A stretch of 64,000 nt of DNA, taken from the NCBI GenBank assembly GCA_017654935.2, contig CM065684.1:59088915-59152914 (forward strand), written 5' to 3'. Made by a program: the position numbers and the translations under genes. How positions within the stretch are numbered: the first letter of the stretch is position 1; the number at the start of each line of letters is the position of its first letter. Under the pieces are notes generated by a model. It was not told where the DNA came from. It saw only the letters and a list, made by a program, of their open reading frames with translations, and made no database searches. Of this stretch, positions 1-36,579 are shown piece after piece. Source of the DNA: Phymorhynchus buccinoides (taxonomy: Eukaryota > Mollusca > Gastropoda > Neogastropoda > Raphitomidae).

Positions 1-251
1 AGGAGCATCATTATTTTGTGTAAATTTCAAAACTTTCTACATTTACTTCCACAATAATTGTGAAACAACAAGGAAGTAAGCTGCATATTTGGTAGAGCTT
101 GTTACAAAAATCAAACAATTGTAATGGGAATTGCATCAGCACAAGTTATTTGACAGAAGCCTTTTTGGGATAGCACAAGAGCTTAGGCTTGCAGTTTGAA
201 CATTGATCAAAAAGTTTATATGTTTTTGAAAATATTTGCATTTTCACAGTT

Positions 252-571
252 TTCTTCTTCTTCTTCGATCGCTCAGACAGTTTCCTGTCAATGATGAGCG
301 CAGATGCGTCATGATGCCGTTATGCGCCTAACTAAGAAATAGTTAGGCCCAGCATGTCCTATTTCGGCTGGAGGAAATCTTTTTGAAAGTGTCACTTGAA
401 ATTAAAGGCAGGAGAATGGACCACTAAGGCAGAAAGATAGTAAATGACAGCAAGCAAAGGAAAAAGGCAGAGTCAAAGAGAGCGACAGATTAGAAGAAGT
501 TACAAGCACAGAACTTCCTGAAGGTGGGGGAACTATTTATGCAAAAGAGCCCACGGTATCCCCACTGGGGG
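252..571 (-). repeat. SINE family A, copy 1
   Basis: About 320 bases. Read on the - strand it starts CCCCAGTGGGGATACC, has TTCAGGAAGTTCTGTGC, GGACATGCTGGGCCTAAC and CTGTCTGAGCGATCGAAG, and ends in a (GAA)n tail. Same family at 6081, 11303, 11869, 19628, 24109 and 57752. Confidence 0.85.
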
Positions 572-925
572 TTTCACAGAGTCAATTTACTTTGTTCATA
601 ACACTAATACATTTCTTATCCACAAAGTTATCAAATCAAGTCAATAAATCTTTATTATCTCTATACAGAGAAATTGTATTCTGGTGCAAACACAGAATTA
701 CAAAAATAGAACACAATATGTTATTTAAGGGCTTAAAAACAGTCGCAAGAACTGATACGTCATTTATATTGCACCCACAAAGTTAACAATTCATATACTA
801 GGATCACATTGCACCAGCAAACACTCAAACCATATTGCACACACAAAATGGCTTATATACTAGGTAAGAACATACATTAAAACATATATTAAAACTTTTT
901 TTATTCACAAACACATTGCTTTCTT

Positions 926-1611
926 TTAACCCTCTGGGCACGACGTAAAAGTTAAAAACGTAAGCTAAAAGAGAGGCGTAAAATTGAAGACTGCAGAAAC
1001 GTCAACCGGTACTTCTTATTTTTACTTTTCATCTCTCATACAAACATTGGGAAACCTATACACGTTTAGAAAGAAGAAAGCTTGAATTTTTCAATGAAAG
1101 TAAAGAAAACAACTTGCCTTGAATATGGTGACAGCAGTAATCCAGTGAAGCACTTTCACCCCCACCCCATCCGACGATGATCTGCTCGTGTCAGACATCA
1201 CAAAACCATGCAGTTGAACCCTTTTCCTTCACTTCAAACCCTTTTCCTTCACTTTGCAGCACGAATACAAGCCTAATTACCTTCCTAGTCTGCATCAGAG
1301 TAGCTACCGACGACATACTCATCCTCATCCTCACAATCACTACTTTCATCACTCATTTTCACACAAACAAATGCAAACTGGTCGAAAAATGGCTAGACTC
1401 AGACAGCAGGAAGTCGTACGAGTGCTACGAGCTTTCTGATTGGTTAGCTGTATTCGCTTATTCGATTGGCCAAAGTTCAGCGCGACATATGAATGAGCCG
1501 AACTGAGCCACGATCGTGGCCCATCGTGCTCGTCCCGGGGAGCCCCGATCGTGGCCCATCGTGCTCATCCCGGGGAGCCCCGATCAGGGCTCATCATGCC
1601 CAGAGGGTTAA
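926..1611 (+). mobile_element. piggyBac-type MITE, TTAA-flanked (family P1)
   Basis: Bounded by TTAA at 926-929 and 1608-1611 with terminal inverted repeats CCCTCTGGGCA / TGCCCAGAGGG. It contains a tandem pair of ~41-base units with CCCGGGGAGCCCCGATC near 1506-1595. A reverse-oriented relative lies at about 15890-16420. It is probably a deleted piggyBac derivative; no transposase seen. Confidence 0.8.
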
Positions 1612-1727
1612 GAGAAGATACATTAAGAGCAGATTAAGTTTAAAGTTAATAAACATATACACTAATTAATAACAATATATATACTAATTAAAAAGATATA
1701 CATTTAAAATCATTTTGTGATTCATAA

Positions 1728-25459
<23,732 letters not shown>

Positions 25460-28200
25460 GCAAAACGGTGAATTTTGAGACTGCCTTACCCGAAATGGAA
25501 CAATTCTCAAAATGGTTCTGCAGTACTCATTCTGTCTTCGTCTTCCGTCCATTCACGATTCTTGCAGCCACTGCCATGATCTCGTTACTCACTGACGATG
25601 TATTGCTGCCTTAATTAGCATTTCAATTAATTGCTTATTTGTGATATGTTCGTTTCACATCGTGCTTATTGCGATTATTTTCTTTTTTATTTATGCATAT
25701 TTGATGACATGCAAAATTTAGATTGTTTCTTAGAACCTAGCAAATGTTCACCTAGAAATAATCAAGTTTCTAATACAAAAGAATTGTTAATCTTAATTTA
25801 ATATTATGAAAATGTACATGTTAGCTTTAAGAAAAACTTGAAAATGTGTAATAATGAAGCTGTTAGATTCATCTGTTTAGATTATAAACTACACACAAAT
25901 ATTTATCAACTTGCCTCCATGTGTATCCATTCAAATAGGGATTTACAACTTTTATTCCATCTCACTATTTCTGAATCAGTAACCTCAAATTCACATCTCA
26001 GACATTTTGAATGAGGGAGAGAGTAAGTGTATGTTTATATATGGCCTTGTTGTTTTGTGTATGAATTAAAACGTTTGTGTTGAAACTGAAAGAAGAGTGT
26101 TGGGGGGAAAATGTTTCAAAGATCTGGATTGCTTTTTTTCTTTAATGGATACTATTTCTGTACATTGTTTGGTGAGGGTGGTTTTGTTTGAGTGTCTTTT
26201 TTTCTGCAGTGTTTGGGTTCAGTGTTTCAAACAAATTTTTAATTCCAAAAGGTGGTGGTGCTTTGAAGTTTGAAAAGGAAAGGGTGTACTGCCTGCTTTA
26301 TTGAAACATGGGTGCAACTCCCCAAAATGAAAAAAAATGAAAGGCAGGGGTCCAGGGACCCATGGCCCCGACAGGGTACAGGGGCAGAGCCTCGTCGGAC
26401 AATTCAGGGAGGCAAGTTAAGAGAGAGATATAACGAGACAGACAGACAGTTAAAATGAGAGACAGAGACAGTTTGAGTCTGATAAGCCTTGTAAAATTAT
26501 TACATTGCCTTTGTAAACTTCCAAGTTAGAACAACTAGACTAAGTTCAAAACGCCCCAAATCGCTTGTGGTCAATTTTGTTGTTGTTGATGAATTAAAAG
26601 AAACTGAAGTTCAGTTTCTGGTAATATTAAAAATACTGCAATCAGTGTAAAAGTGAAAGAGTAGGACCCATGTTGAAATGGTTGTGAATTCTCATGGTTG
26701 TTTCTCTGTTATTTGACCATCCATGTTGTACAATCATTAAACTTGTTTGAGAATTTCTATGCTTCTATTTTTTTTTCTTTTACTATGGAATGAAATAAAA
26801 ATCTCTATTGCCTGGTTACACAGTATGTTTCATTTCTTTCATAGGAAATTCAATCTTACTGTCGCTAGCAGTATTTTTTGATACAATATTGTGTGTATTT
26901 GATTAAGATAGCCATTGTCGATGAAAGTTTATGTTATGAAAATAGTTATTAGAGAATAATTATGCATTAATAATGACCAGAATATTGATGGACATTGATT
27001 TCATAATTGTGCTGTTGGATTTTACTTCAAAATTCTTGTTCGAAAGGGATGAAGGAAACAGGGATATAAGTTTGCATGAATATACTTACCGCATCCATTA
27101 TAATGAATCATATTACTATTTTCGCTGTATACAGAATCATTTCTAATTGTAATTGGTGCTTATATACTTTCTTAAATAGAAACTAACATAGAATGATGAA
27201 CCACATAGCTTTTAGAATGGTTGAAGTGTTTTCTTTCACCCTGAGTTGATGATAGGTAAATTAGGTTAGGCTGCTCTTGTGTTGATAGGGCATGCATGGC
27301 TGGTGCATCTCTGGGTCCCATCAGCACCTTCAGGTGTTTCTTATTCATTCATTCATTCATGATTGAAGGAGTTTTTTCCTTATATATTTTGCATGCCCTA
27401 TGTCTACTGTTTTACATTTTAATTGCTTTTTTGCTTTTTGTTTCATAGTAATATTTGATAATGGATTAAGGTACTTTTTGTACTTGTTTTTTTTAACGAC
27501 ATTTACCATTGAAATTCTAATGACACACCCACTCTCATTCATTATAGTTTGTGTGTGTTTATATGTGCTTTGTCTGCTTGTTTGATTTTTACCAGTTGTG
27601 GTGAAGATTTTGTAAGATTGGATCAGTTACGTTAACTCTGAAATGGATTTGCATATTTACGAACATTTACATATCAAAAAAGTTAACTTGTTTTCTTCTG
27701 TGTAACAAAGGCAGCATTGAGCTTGTGATATTTTCAGTACTTAATCAGGCCTTCACTGTCTGTGATTTAAAATCGTAAATGTATCTATTCAGGAAAGTTT
27801 AGTTTTATGTCCTTATTTATTTTCTTATAATTCACCCTCCGTTTGTATCCTTATTGTGATAGTAGGGACAAGCATTAGTATTGTCCTGTTTTTTCTTTCT
27901 TTCAAATCTATGTAATTGTACTTCGCATATCAATAGTTAGTTTTGTAAGGCATATATCCATGTACACTTGGCCATTGTTTTAATATTGCCTTCTTGTTTA
28001 ATTGTCTCACAGTTTTTACAAAAATCCATTCCATCCAGTGGCATTTTTTCTATTGTGCGTAGGTCTACTAAAAATGTTATATTATTTAGACGTTACTGAT
28101 TTTATTATTAGAGATGATTTAGAAGCTCAATATAAATTATGTTAACATGTATTCTTTTTCTAAGAAGATTGTTTTTCAATAATAAAGTCTAAACTTCAAT
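25460..28200 (+). other. EML 3'UTR and downstream AT-rich sequence
   Basis: No further coding exon seen. AATAAA signals lie at 26794-26799 and 28181-28186, either of which could end the transcript. The stretch is AT-rich and nearly free of recognisable repeats, unlike its surroundings, which fits a long 3'UTR. The short open frames here have no coding look. Confidence 0.5.
26794..26799 (+). promoter_or_regulatory. Candidate polyadenylation signal for EML
   Basis: AATAAA about 1.3 kb after the stop codon. A second one is at 28181-28186. Which is used cannot be read from the sequence. Confidence 0.35.
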
Positions 28201-28429
28201 ATGGTGTTGAGTGCAAGATTTTCAGTAAAATTGTGTGTGCGTGGTGTTATTGTTTTGTGAGTTGATCTTTGCATGCTTGTTTGTTTTGCAACGTCCATCC
28301 CTGATCTTACTTTGAAGAACTGTATTGACTGACTGACTGGGCACTCAAATGCAAAATGTGCAAAACAGATTATGTACACACACACACACACACACACACA
28401 TACACACACTCACATACACACACACATTT

Positions 28430-28880
28430 GATATTTCAGACAAGGAGACCTTTACACAAGCTGAAGTTCCCATCTCTAAAATACAGACGATTGCGTGGTG
28501 ACCTGATTTATACTTATAACATTTTCTATAATTCTGATTCCACCAACAAAAATTTGTTCCAACTTTCTAACTATACAAAAACTAGAAATAATGAACTGTA
28601 AATACTAACTCAATACAGAACCAATAATATAAGGAAAAACGTTTTTGCTATTTAATTACTAACCACTGGAATACCCTTCCAGCCCACATGACACTTGCAC
28701 CTAATCTTAACCAGTTTAAAAACCTTGACAAATACCCTAAATTCACAGAATTAAAATATCAGTTTGATTGATATATACTCTAAAATCGTCATAGCCTGGG
28801 CAACTAATAACAATTTTTAAAAATATGAGAAAGGACACATCAAGAGGCCACGAGGCCTAGTTGTCCTAAATTCTTGACCT
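28430..28880 (+). pseudogene. CR1-type LINE 3' end
   Basis: RRPLHKLKFPSLKYRRLRGD followed by LIYTYNIFY, then frameshifted WNTLPAHM..APNLNQFKN-like sequence and a tail with AGAGGCCACGAGGCCTAGTT. The same tail type is at 61040-61090. Confidence 0.75.
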
Positions 28881-28910
28881 TGGCCTTTATCAGCTATTTA
28901 TCTCATCAAT

Positions 28911-29470
28911 TACCATATTTTTCGGACCATAAGGCGCACTTCATCCTGTAACTCATGAACCGGTGCACATAATCACTTCAAATTGTGTGTGATGGTGTAT
29001 CATTGTACACAGATGGTCCCATAGGAAATTTGAATCTCTGGTACAAACCTCATCCAAGGAAGACTCACTTTTCTGTAAAACATGTTCGCCCTGTAACTCA
29101 CCTTCCATTAGACAGAATCGCTTCAAATTTTGTGTTGGGGCGTGTCATGGTACTTAGATTGTCTCTTCCGCCAAGGAAGACTCGCTTTTCTGTCAGATGT
29201 TTGTTCACTTTGTAACTCATGAACTGGTGCACCGATTCGCTTCATATTTTGTGTGGTGGTGTATTATGGTACACAGATGGTCCCATATAAAAATTGTGAC
29301 CATGCTGACCTTGACCATCGCGAAACAATTTTGCTTTCAATGTAAGGTCATGTCGCTTGTGTATGTGCCTGCCAAGTATTGAGGTTTAGATACAAAGAAT
29401 GTTGAACCTATGAGCAAATAACCCAAACATGTGTATTGAAAGTGTTCCCTAACTTTTTGTGGGCGGCTTA
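28911..29470 (+). repeat. Element with threefold internal repeat
   Basis: Opens with TACCATATTTTTCGGACCAT (MITE end). Inside, GTAACTCATGAAC.GGTGCAC, CTTCA.ATT.TGTGTG and CACAGATGGTCCCATA recur about three times (near 28950, 29090, 29215). Right end not found. Confidence 0.55.
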
Positions 29471-30050
29471 TATTTAAGAAACTGATTAAATTTAAAATTA
29501 ATCTGTTAACTCGTAAAAAAGAGAGAGCATAGAAACAGTAGGCCCTAAATGATAGCAGAGAGGAAACAATAACACGAAAGCAGGACAGAAATTTACACAT
29601 AAGAAAGAGTAGCCTAACATTCAAGTTGAGAACTTTCAGGAAATGAATTGGAGAAAAAACCCTTAAAGAATCGAATTTTGATCTGTCTGCTGCAACGATA
29701 AACAATTGGAAGGCGAATACATTACTAGCAATGATTATAATAAAGTCGCCAAGGGTTGCACGTGCAATATGCTCACCGGATAAAGACCAATTAATATTAT
29801 GCATGATAAGAACGATAGGATTTTTTCCCCATTGATTCAACCCATTTCCAATTAATTAAAAGACTCAAGGGTGTCCTGTGAAAGAACAATAGCAATTCTT
29901 CGACAAAAGAAAGCAATTCCGTTAAAGTCTCTCCAGACTCCACAATTAAAAGTCTGAATTAGTCTTCAATCGCCGCACCACGGACTTGTCTAAGTCCGTG
30001 ATCGCACCAACAGAAACCTCCTTTACGGGTTTGTCTGGCTGTCTACCCAC
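29470..30050 (-). other. Unassigned sequence, possible retroelement relic
   Basis: The 167-codon - strand frame at 29337-29840 is AT-rich and low in complexity, and I recognise no domain. Near 29985 an 8-base palindrome pair (ACGGACTTGTCTAAGTCCGT) is seen. Confidence 0.3.
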
Positions 30051-30635
<585 letters not shown>

Positions 30636-31000
30636 TGCGTGCGTGCATGCGCGCGCAACTATCAAAATGAGTCAAGTCAAAATAAGTCAAAACGAGTCAA
30701 GTCAAAATAATCTTTATTGATGATAAAGGAATAAGCTAAACAAAGCTTTTTCCCCATCCTGTCGTCATAAACAAATGAGAAACACAACTGAATCAAACAA
30801 GAAGACTGAACAAAAACTGTAAACAAAAAATCAATGTACAAAATACACATAATATATATGTTCCGCAAGCACAATACGACAATGTACAAAATACTGACAA
30901 AGGTAATCATAGTACTAGTGGTAAGGGAGAGGAGAAGAAGTCGGAAAAAACCCTGACTGAGCCAAAATGACAGATAGTCAGAGACACCGAAATCATGGAG

Positions 31001-31500
31001 NNNNNNNNNNNNNNNNNNNNNNNNNNNNNNNNNNNNNNNNNNNNNNNNNNNNNNNNNNNNNNNNNNNNNNNNNNNNNNNNNNNNNNNNNNNNNNNNNNNN
31101 NNNNNNNNNNNNNNNNNNNNNNNNNNNNNNNNNNNNNNNNNNNNNNNNNNNNNNNNNNNNNNNNNNNNNNNNNNNNNNNNNNNNNNNNNNNNNNNNNNNN
31201 NNNNNNNNNNNNNNNNNNNNNNNNNNNNNNNNNNNNNNNNNNNNNNNNNNNNNNNNNNNNNNNNNNNNNNNNNNNNNNNNNNNNNNNNNNNNNNNNNNNN
31301 NNNNNNNNNNNNNNNNNNNNNNNNNNNNNNNNNNNNNNNNNNNNNNNNNNNNNNNNNNNNNNNNNNNNNNNNNNNNNNNNNNNNNNNNNNNNNNNNNNNN
31401 NNNNNNNNNNNNNNNNNNNNNNNNNNNNNNNNNNNNNNNNNNNNNNNNNNNNNNNNNNNNNNNNNNNNNNNNNNNNNNNNNNNNNNNNNNNNNNNNNNNN
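31001..31500. other. Assembly gap (500 N)
   Basis: Exactly 500 undetermined bases, a conventional placeholder; real size unknown. It lies beside AGT-repeat and CT-repeat DNA that is hard to assemble. Confidence 0.99.
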
Positions 31501-31594
31501 TAAATTCTTCGCTCATGAAAAAAGTAGCAGTGCGAACTGCTACTTTTTTTTTTACATGCAGCAGACGATGTGACAAGTAATTGTAGTAGTTGTA

Positions 31595-31641
<47 letters not shown>

Positions 31642-31729
31642 ATCTCGCTCATAAAAAAAAGTAGCAGTGCGAACTGCTACTTTTTTTTACATGCAGCACA
31701 CGATGTGACAAGTAATTGTAGTAGTTGTA

Positions 31730-31789
<60 letters not shown>

Positions 31790-31875
31790 AGTAGTAGTAG
31801 TGGTAGTAGTAGTAATGGTGGTGGTATAGTGCTAGTAATAAAGACTGCTACTTTTTTTATGGGCGAAGAAATTTC
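31501..31875 (+). repeat. AGT-repeat block with paired hairpins
   Basis: Two copies (from 31505 and 31645) of GTAGCAGTGCGAACTGCTAC, a perfect hairpin flanked by A and T runs, each followed by GTGACAAGTAATTGTAGTAG and an (AGT)n run. Outer ends TTCTTCGCTCATGAAAAAAG and CTTTTTTTATGGGCGAAGAA are inverted repeats, so the block may be a MITE with expanded AGT tracts. Confidence 0.75.
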
Positions 31876-32359
31876 ATGATCGGCATTTAAATTCTTCGCT
31901 GGTGCAATTTTCTCGTTAGCAACACGGGAAATAACTCTAAGCACATTTCTGCATTCTTTACATTTCGGCTACCGGAGAGCGCATGCGCAAATATCCGAAG
32001 TATGCGAAGAATGCAAAAGATTACTTCCGGCGAATTCTTTACACGAGCGACCTATTGTCAACCCGTGCCGATGTCGATTCGAGAGATAACCAACTAGTCG
32101 ATTACGTCAAACACTGGTTCTATTTATTTTGGTTGATATCTGAGCATTTACACAGGAAAATCAACTTTTTGCCGAAGAGACTGATTAGTGCCCTCAAATA
32201 TTCTTATTTATTTGGGTTTATCGAGTCCATTCATTAAATGATTGCGTCACAATTGAACAGTACCCGGAAGTACACGCACCTAGTCACAAAGAACACACAC
32301 ACACTGACTGTGACACAGTCAGTGTCACAGTGACAGACACTGAGACAGACACACACATA

Positions 32360-32726
32360 TTTTATTGTATACAGTGAACAGTGACACACATTCAATTCAA
32401 AACACATATATTTGTGCATCCAAACACCACCCAGATGCTTACCTGTTGCTTGTTTTCGATCGTGGTTCATTTGCAAAACGAACGTGAAATCTTCCTTGGC
32501 AGACATTATTTCAAGGGGCAGCACTCCAAACTAAATTGACACACATAGGCACTTGCTAAGTCTTCTTCTTCGCTGTGCGTGGCCACAGTCAACGATTGTA
32601 TCATTGAATTATATCACACAAAGATATGTGTCACAATCACTGTGGTCACAATCCAAAGATTTCCCAACATGTGTTTGCTAAGCTTTGTCGCAATATCAAC
32701 AAAAGATAATTATTTACCATAATATA
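32360..32726 (+). repeat. Segmental duplicate, left part (matches 59756-60050)
   Basis: Shares AAAACACATATATTTGTGCA, CAAGGGGCAGCACTCCAAAC, AATTGACACACATAGGCACT and CAATATCAACAAAAGATAAT with 59756-60050. Includes the possible - strand exon at 32443-32506. Confidence 0.9.
32443..32506 (-). CDS. Possible first coding exon, copy 1 (MSAKEDFTFV...)
   Basis: On the - strand an ATG opens MSAKEDFTFVLQMNHDRKQA followed by T and a consensus donor ACAG/GTAAGC. A diverged copy with an intact frame and the same donor exists at 59831-59906. No downstream exon recognised. It may be a real first exon or part of a repeat. Confidence 0.35.
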
Positions 32727-32754
32727 GTAGCAGTAGTAGTAGTAGGCCTATAGT

Positions 32755-33160
32755 AGTAGACGAAAATGGAGTTTTACGTCCTCTTGGTCTGAATCAGACA
32801 CATATGGGACATTTGTAAATACAAATATGGTGGGAACAATACTGGAGGCAATGCCCGGAGGCAGTACGAAACCAGTAAAGTCCCGATTTTTTTATTAATA
32901 CAGATAAGTAAATTTAATGGTAGTATAGTAGTAGACGACGAAAATGGTGTTTTACGTCCTCTTGGTCTGAATCAGACACATACGGGACATTTGTAAATAC
33001 AAATATGGTGGGAACAATACTGGAGGCAATGCCCGGAGGCAGTACGAAACCAGTAAAGTCCCGATTTTTAAAAAATCAATACAGATAGGTGTAGTGGTAA
33101 CCACGCCTCGGTTAAACCTCATCGGCTATGGCACCGCTACAAGTATTTGTTGCATTCTAG
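32755..33160 (+). repeat. Two copies of SINE-like family E
   Basis: Each opens TTTTACGTCCTCTTGGTCTG and carries AATACTGGAGGCAATGCCCG and ACCAGTAAAGTCCCGATTTT; the second also has the far end CACGCCTCGGTTAAACCTCA and CACCGCTACAAGTATTTGTT. Other copies at 34894, 35144, 35487 and 47385. Confidence 0.85.
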
Positions 33161-33169
33161 TATGGGTAG

Positions 33170-33785
33170 TAGTAGTACAAATGAAAAGTTGTGTTTTACG
33201 TCCTCTCGACCCGGGAAGGCAGGTAGTAGTAGTAGAATGAATTTTGGTGTTTTACGTCCTCTCGACCCGGGAAGGCAGGTAGTAGTAGTAGAATGAATTT
33301 TGGTGTTTTACGTCCTCTCCACCCGGGTAGGCACATATATAATAGTAGTAGTAGTAGTAGGAAGGAAATTTTGGTGTTTTACGTCCTCTCGACCCGGGTA
33401 GGCACATATATAATAGTAGTAGTAGTAGGAAGGAAATTTTGGTGTTTTACGTCCTCTCGACCCGGGTAGGCACATATATAATAGTAGTAGTAGTAGTAGG
33501 AAGGAAATTTTGGTGTTTTACGTCCTCTCGACCCGGGTAGGCACATATATAATAGTAGTAGTAGTAGTAGGAAGGAAATTTTGGTGTTTTACGTCCTCTC
33601 GACCCGGGTAGGCACATATATAAATAGTAGTAGTAGTAGTAGGAAGGAAATTTTGGTGTTTTACGTCCTCTCGACCCGTGAAGGCACATATGGGACATAT
33701 AGTAGTAGTAGGAAATTTTGGTGTTTTACGTCCTCTCGACCCGTGAAGGCACATATGGGACATATATAGTAGTAGTAGTAGGTAT
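33170..33785 (+). repeat. Array of 40-50 base modules alternating with (AGT)n
   Basis: About ten units of TTTTACGTCCTCTCGACCCG plus GG(T/A)AGGCA(C/G)..., separated by TAGTAGTAG runs. The modules match the first ~45 bases of family E. The - strand frames reading GSRGRKTPKFPSYYYYYY are artefacts. Confidence 0.92.
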
Positions 33786-34350
33786 AGGACAAAACAAGCC
33801 GTGAAGCTTTTTAGGAGTCCCATCATTTTAAACATAAGCATATATTGTTTTGGTCAAGGTACGGTTAAAATAAATAAATTTTCATATGAAAATAAATTAA
33901 TCAAAGCTTCTAAATATACTAACAAATGTTGGAATTTCATCAAGACGATTTTTGAAGATGTTAGTATTTGGTGCACATTTTAACTCAAAAGGAAATTCAT
34001 TTCACATGTTAGCAACTCTGTTACTGAAAACATTTTTTTAAAAATATTAGTATTACACCTTTTGATAAATGTCTTACCATCAGAATTTCTTGTCAAATTA
34101 TACTGTGGTGATTCAAAGAATTTATCCCATGACAAATCAATATATAGCCATTAAATAATTTGTAAGTTTCAATAAGATCGATCCCCCCTAATTCTTCTTC
34201 CCTTTAATGAAAACAAATTGAGATACAAAAGTCTATTTTCATAAGACATATTTTTACACTGCTTTACAAGTTTAGTAGCTCTGCGTTGAACTTTTTCTAT
34301 TGATTTTGACTGGTACTTAAATCTTGGGGACCAAATAATATTGCCATACT

Positions 34351-34734
34351 CTAAATGTGGCTATTGAAAATATCACAGTTCATACTTATAAATGTTCTTT
34401 TGATTAGACCAATCATTTTATTAGCCTTATTAATACAATTTTGAATGTGTGTGTCAAAAGAAAAATCTTTGTCAAAAGTCACTCCAAGGTCCTTTTCATC
34501 TTCACATGTTGCTACAGAGTTCTTGGTCATGGTATACTCAATATGGGGATTATTTTTTCCAGCATGCATAACCTTGCATTTATCAGTATTAAAATACAGA
34601 TTCCATTTATCACTCCATTCTTGTAGATTAGTTAAATCCCTTTGAAGTAAGTAACTATTAACTGATTTATTGAAAATCTTTGTATCATCAGCAAACAATT
34701 TTGCATGATGATTCCACACACTCTGGCAAGTCAT
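34351..34734 (-). pseudogene. LINE reverse transcriptase, catalytic FADD part
   Basis: 127 codons with KLFADDTKIFNKSVNSYLLQ, WSDKWNLYFNTDKCKVMHAG and DLGVTFDKDFSFDTHIQNC. FADD is the polymerase active-site motif. The sequence goes on toward 33850 with broken frames. Confidence 0.88.
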
Positions 34735-34889
34735 TAATAAAAAAAATAGTAGATAAAAGAGGCCCTAGTATGCTCCCCTGAGGGATTTCACTTAGTACTT
34801 TAGCATACGTCTGATGAGTATTTCTCACCAACTCGAACCTTTTGAGACCTGTCAGTTAAGAAATCTTTTATCCAGCCATGTATATTCCC

Positions 34890-35445
34890 AACAATGGCGA
34901 CGAAAATTGTGTTTTACGTCCTCTTGGTCTGAATCAGACACATATGGGACATTTGTAAATACAAATATGGTGGGAACAATACTGGAGGCAATGCCCGGAG
35001 GCAGTACGAAACCAGTAAAGTCCCGATTTTTTTATTAATACAGATAGGTGTAGCGGTAACCACGCCGCGGTTAAACCTCATCGGCTATGGCACCGCTACA
35101 AGTATTTGTTGCATTAAAACTCTTATCATGATTCCCAACAATGAATGAAAAATGGTGTTTTACGTCCTCTCGGTCTGGAACAGACACATATGGGACATTT
35201 GTAGATACAAAGATGGTGGGAACGATACTGGAGGCAATGCCCGGAGGCAGTGCAACTCCAGTAAAGTCCCGATTTTTTAACTATACAGATAGGTGTAGCA
35301 GTAACCACGCCTCGGTTAAACCTCATTGGCTATGGTACCGCCACACTCAATAAGCAAACATATTCCCAACAATGATGAATGAATTTTGGTGTTTTACGTC
35401 CTCTCGACCCGGGTAGTCACATATGGGACATAATATTCCCAACAA
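34890..35445 (+). repeat. Three family E elements at one site
   Basis: Elements near 34894-35130, 35144-35370 and 35386-35433, each followed by a copy of ATTCCCAACAAT. The same 12 bases precede the first (34882-34894). In the LINE frame this is the GIVGN codon run. Confidence 0.85.
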
Positions 35446-35486
35446 TCCCATAAGATCTGATTTTCATTAGGAGTATATTATGTGGG

Positions 35487-35667
35487 CGAAAACGGTGTTT
35501 TACGTCCGCTTGGTCTGAATCAGACACATATATGGGACATTTGTAAATACACATATGGTGGGAACAATACTGGAGGCAATACCCGGAGGCAGTACGAAAC
35601 CAGTAAAGTCCCGATTTAAATTTTTTTAATACAGATAGGTGTGGGTAAGTATTTGTTTTATTTGTAT
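35487..35667 (+). mobile_element. Family E element with 13-base target duplication
   Basis: Flanked on both sides by GTATATTATGTGG. Starts GCGAAAACGGTGTTTTACGT. The last ~50 bases of the long form are missing. Confidence 0.85.
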
Positions 35668-35689
35668 ATTATGTGGTACACTGTCGAAA

Positions 35690-36430
35690 GCTTTTCTGAA
35701 ATCTAAATAAATAATGTCTATTGGACATCCATCATCTCATAAGTCAGTAATTTCCTCCATAACCTCCATAAGCTGAGTCATGCAAGATCTTTTGAGTCTA
35801 AATCCATGTTGACATGTGGCATATAGTTTGTTATTCATATATGGGCTATAATTGCATTTCTAATAAAAGATTCTAAAACTTTACATAAAATACATGTTAA
35901 GCTTACCGATCTATATCATTACCTGGCTCAGACCTGGAGCCCTTCTTAAAAATGGCTAGGCCTATAGCATCAGCTTTTTTCAATCAGTGGGAATTTCTCC
36001 AGATTCTAGGGATTTATTAAATAATGATGTTAGAGGAATAGATAATTCGCTTGACAGTTCCTTTAGTACTCTAGGAGGAATACCATCGGGGCCTTGTGCT
36101 TTTGAGGCATCCAGTTCCTTAAATTTTGTCTCAACCGCTTGGGGAGTAACTCTTATATCTGAAATTGAAACACTGCCTGAATTAACACAATCTGACAATA
36201 ATGGTGAATTTATAACATCCTCATCTGTAAACACACTAGCAAAAAAATTATTTAATGTTTCAGCTTTATCCTTGTCAGTAATTACAGCGTACTCATCGTT
36301 ATCTTTTTTAAGAGCACTAACTCCGACATTGGTTTTTGACCTTTCATTAACATATCTCCAAAATGCCTTTGGATTTGTTTTACAATTATTTGCCACACCA
36401 CATTGTTTTCATATGTTTTCCTTGATTTTT
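35690..36430 (-). pseudogene. LINE reverse transcriptase, N-terminal and middle part
   Basis: 35980-36396 encodes NPKAFWRYVNERSKTNVGVS, FFASVFTDED and ASKAQGPDGIPPRVLKEL (the KA.GPDGIP motif). 35690-35970, in broken frames, gives HGFRLKRSC and IIYLDFRKAFDSVP, the first catalytic block. Confidence 0.88.
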
Positions 36431-36579
36431 TAATTTATTGATTAATTCAATTTATTTATTGATTTTCTATATATTTCATAGGCCGGCCCCTTTTTATTTT
36501 TTTCATTTTGTTTAGATGCTATATAAGCTTGACCTTCTTTAGTTTGCAGAAATTTTGAATATTGCTTATATGTTTCTTT

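Noticed and set aside
29337..29840. 167-codon - strand frame as a membrane protein gene
   Set aside because: Hydrophobic because AT-rich. No conserved motif, no start or splice context, next to retroelement debris.
30677..31652. Long frames of X residues across the gap
   Set aside because: They come from 500 N and carry no information.
33447..33841. Repetitive - strand protein GSRGRKTPKFPSYYYY
   Set aside because: Each unit is a 45-base repeat module plus a triplet run, so the periodic 'protein' is explained by the DNA array.
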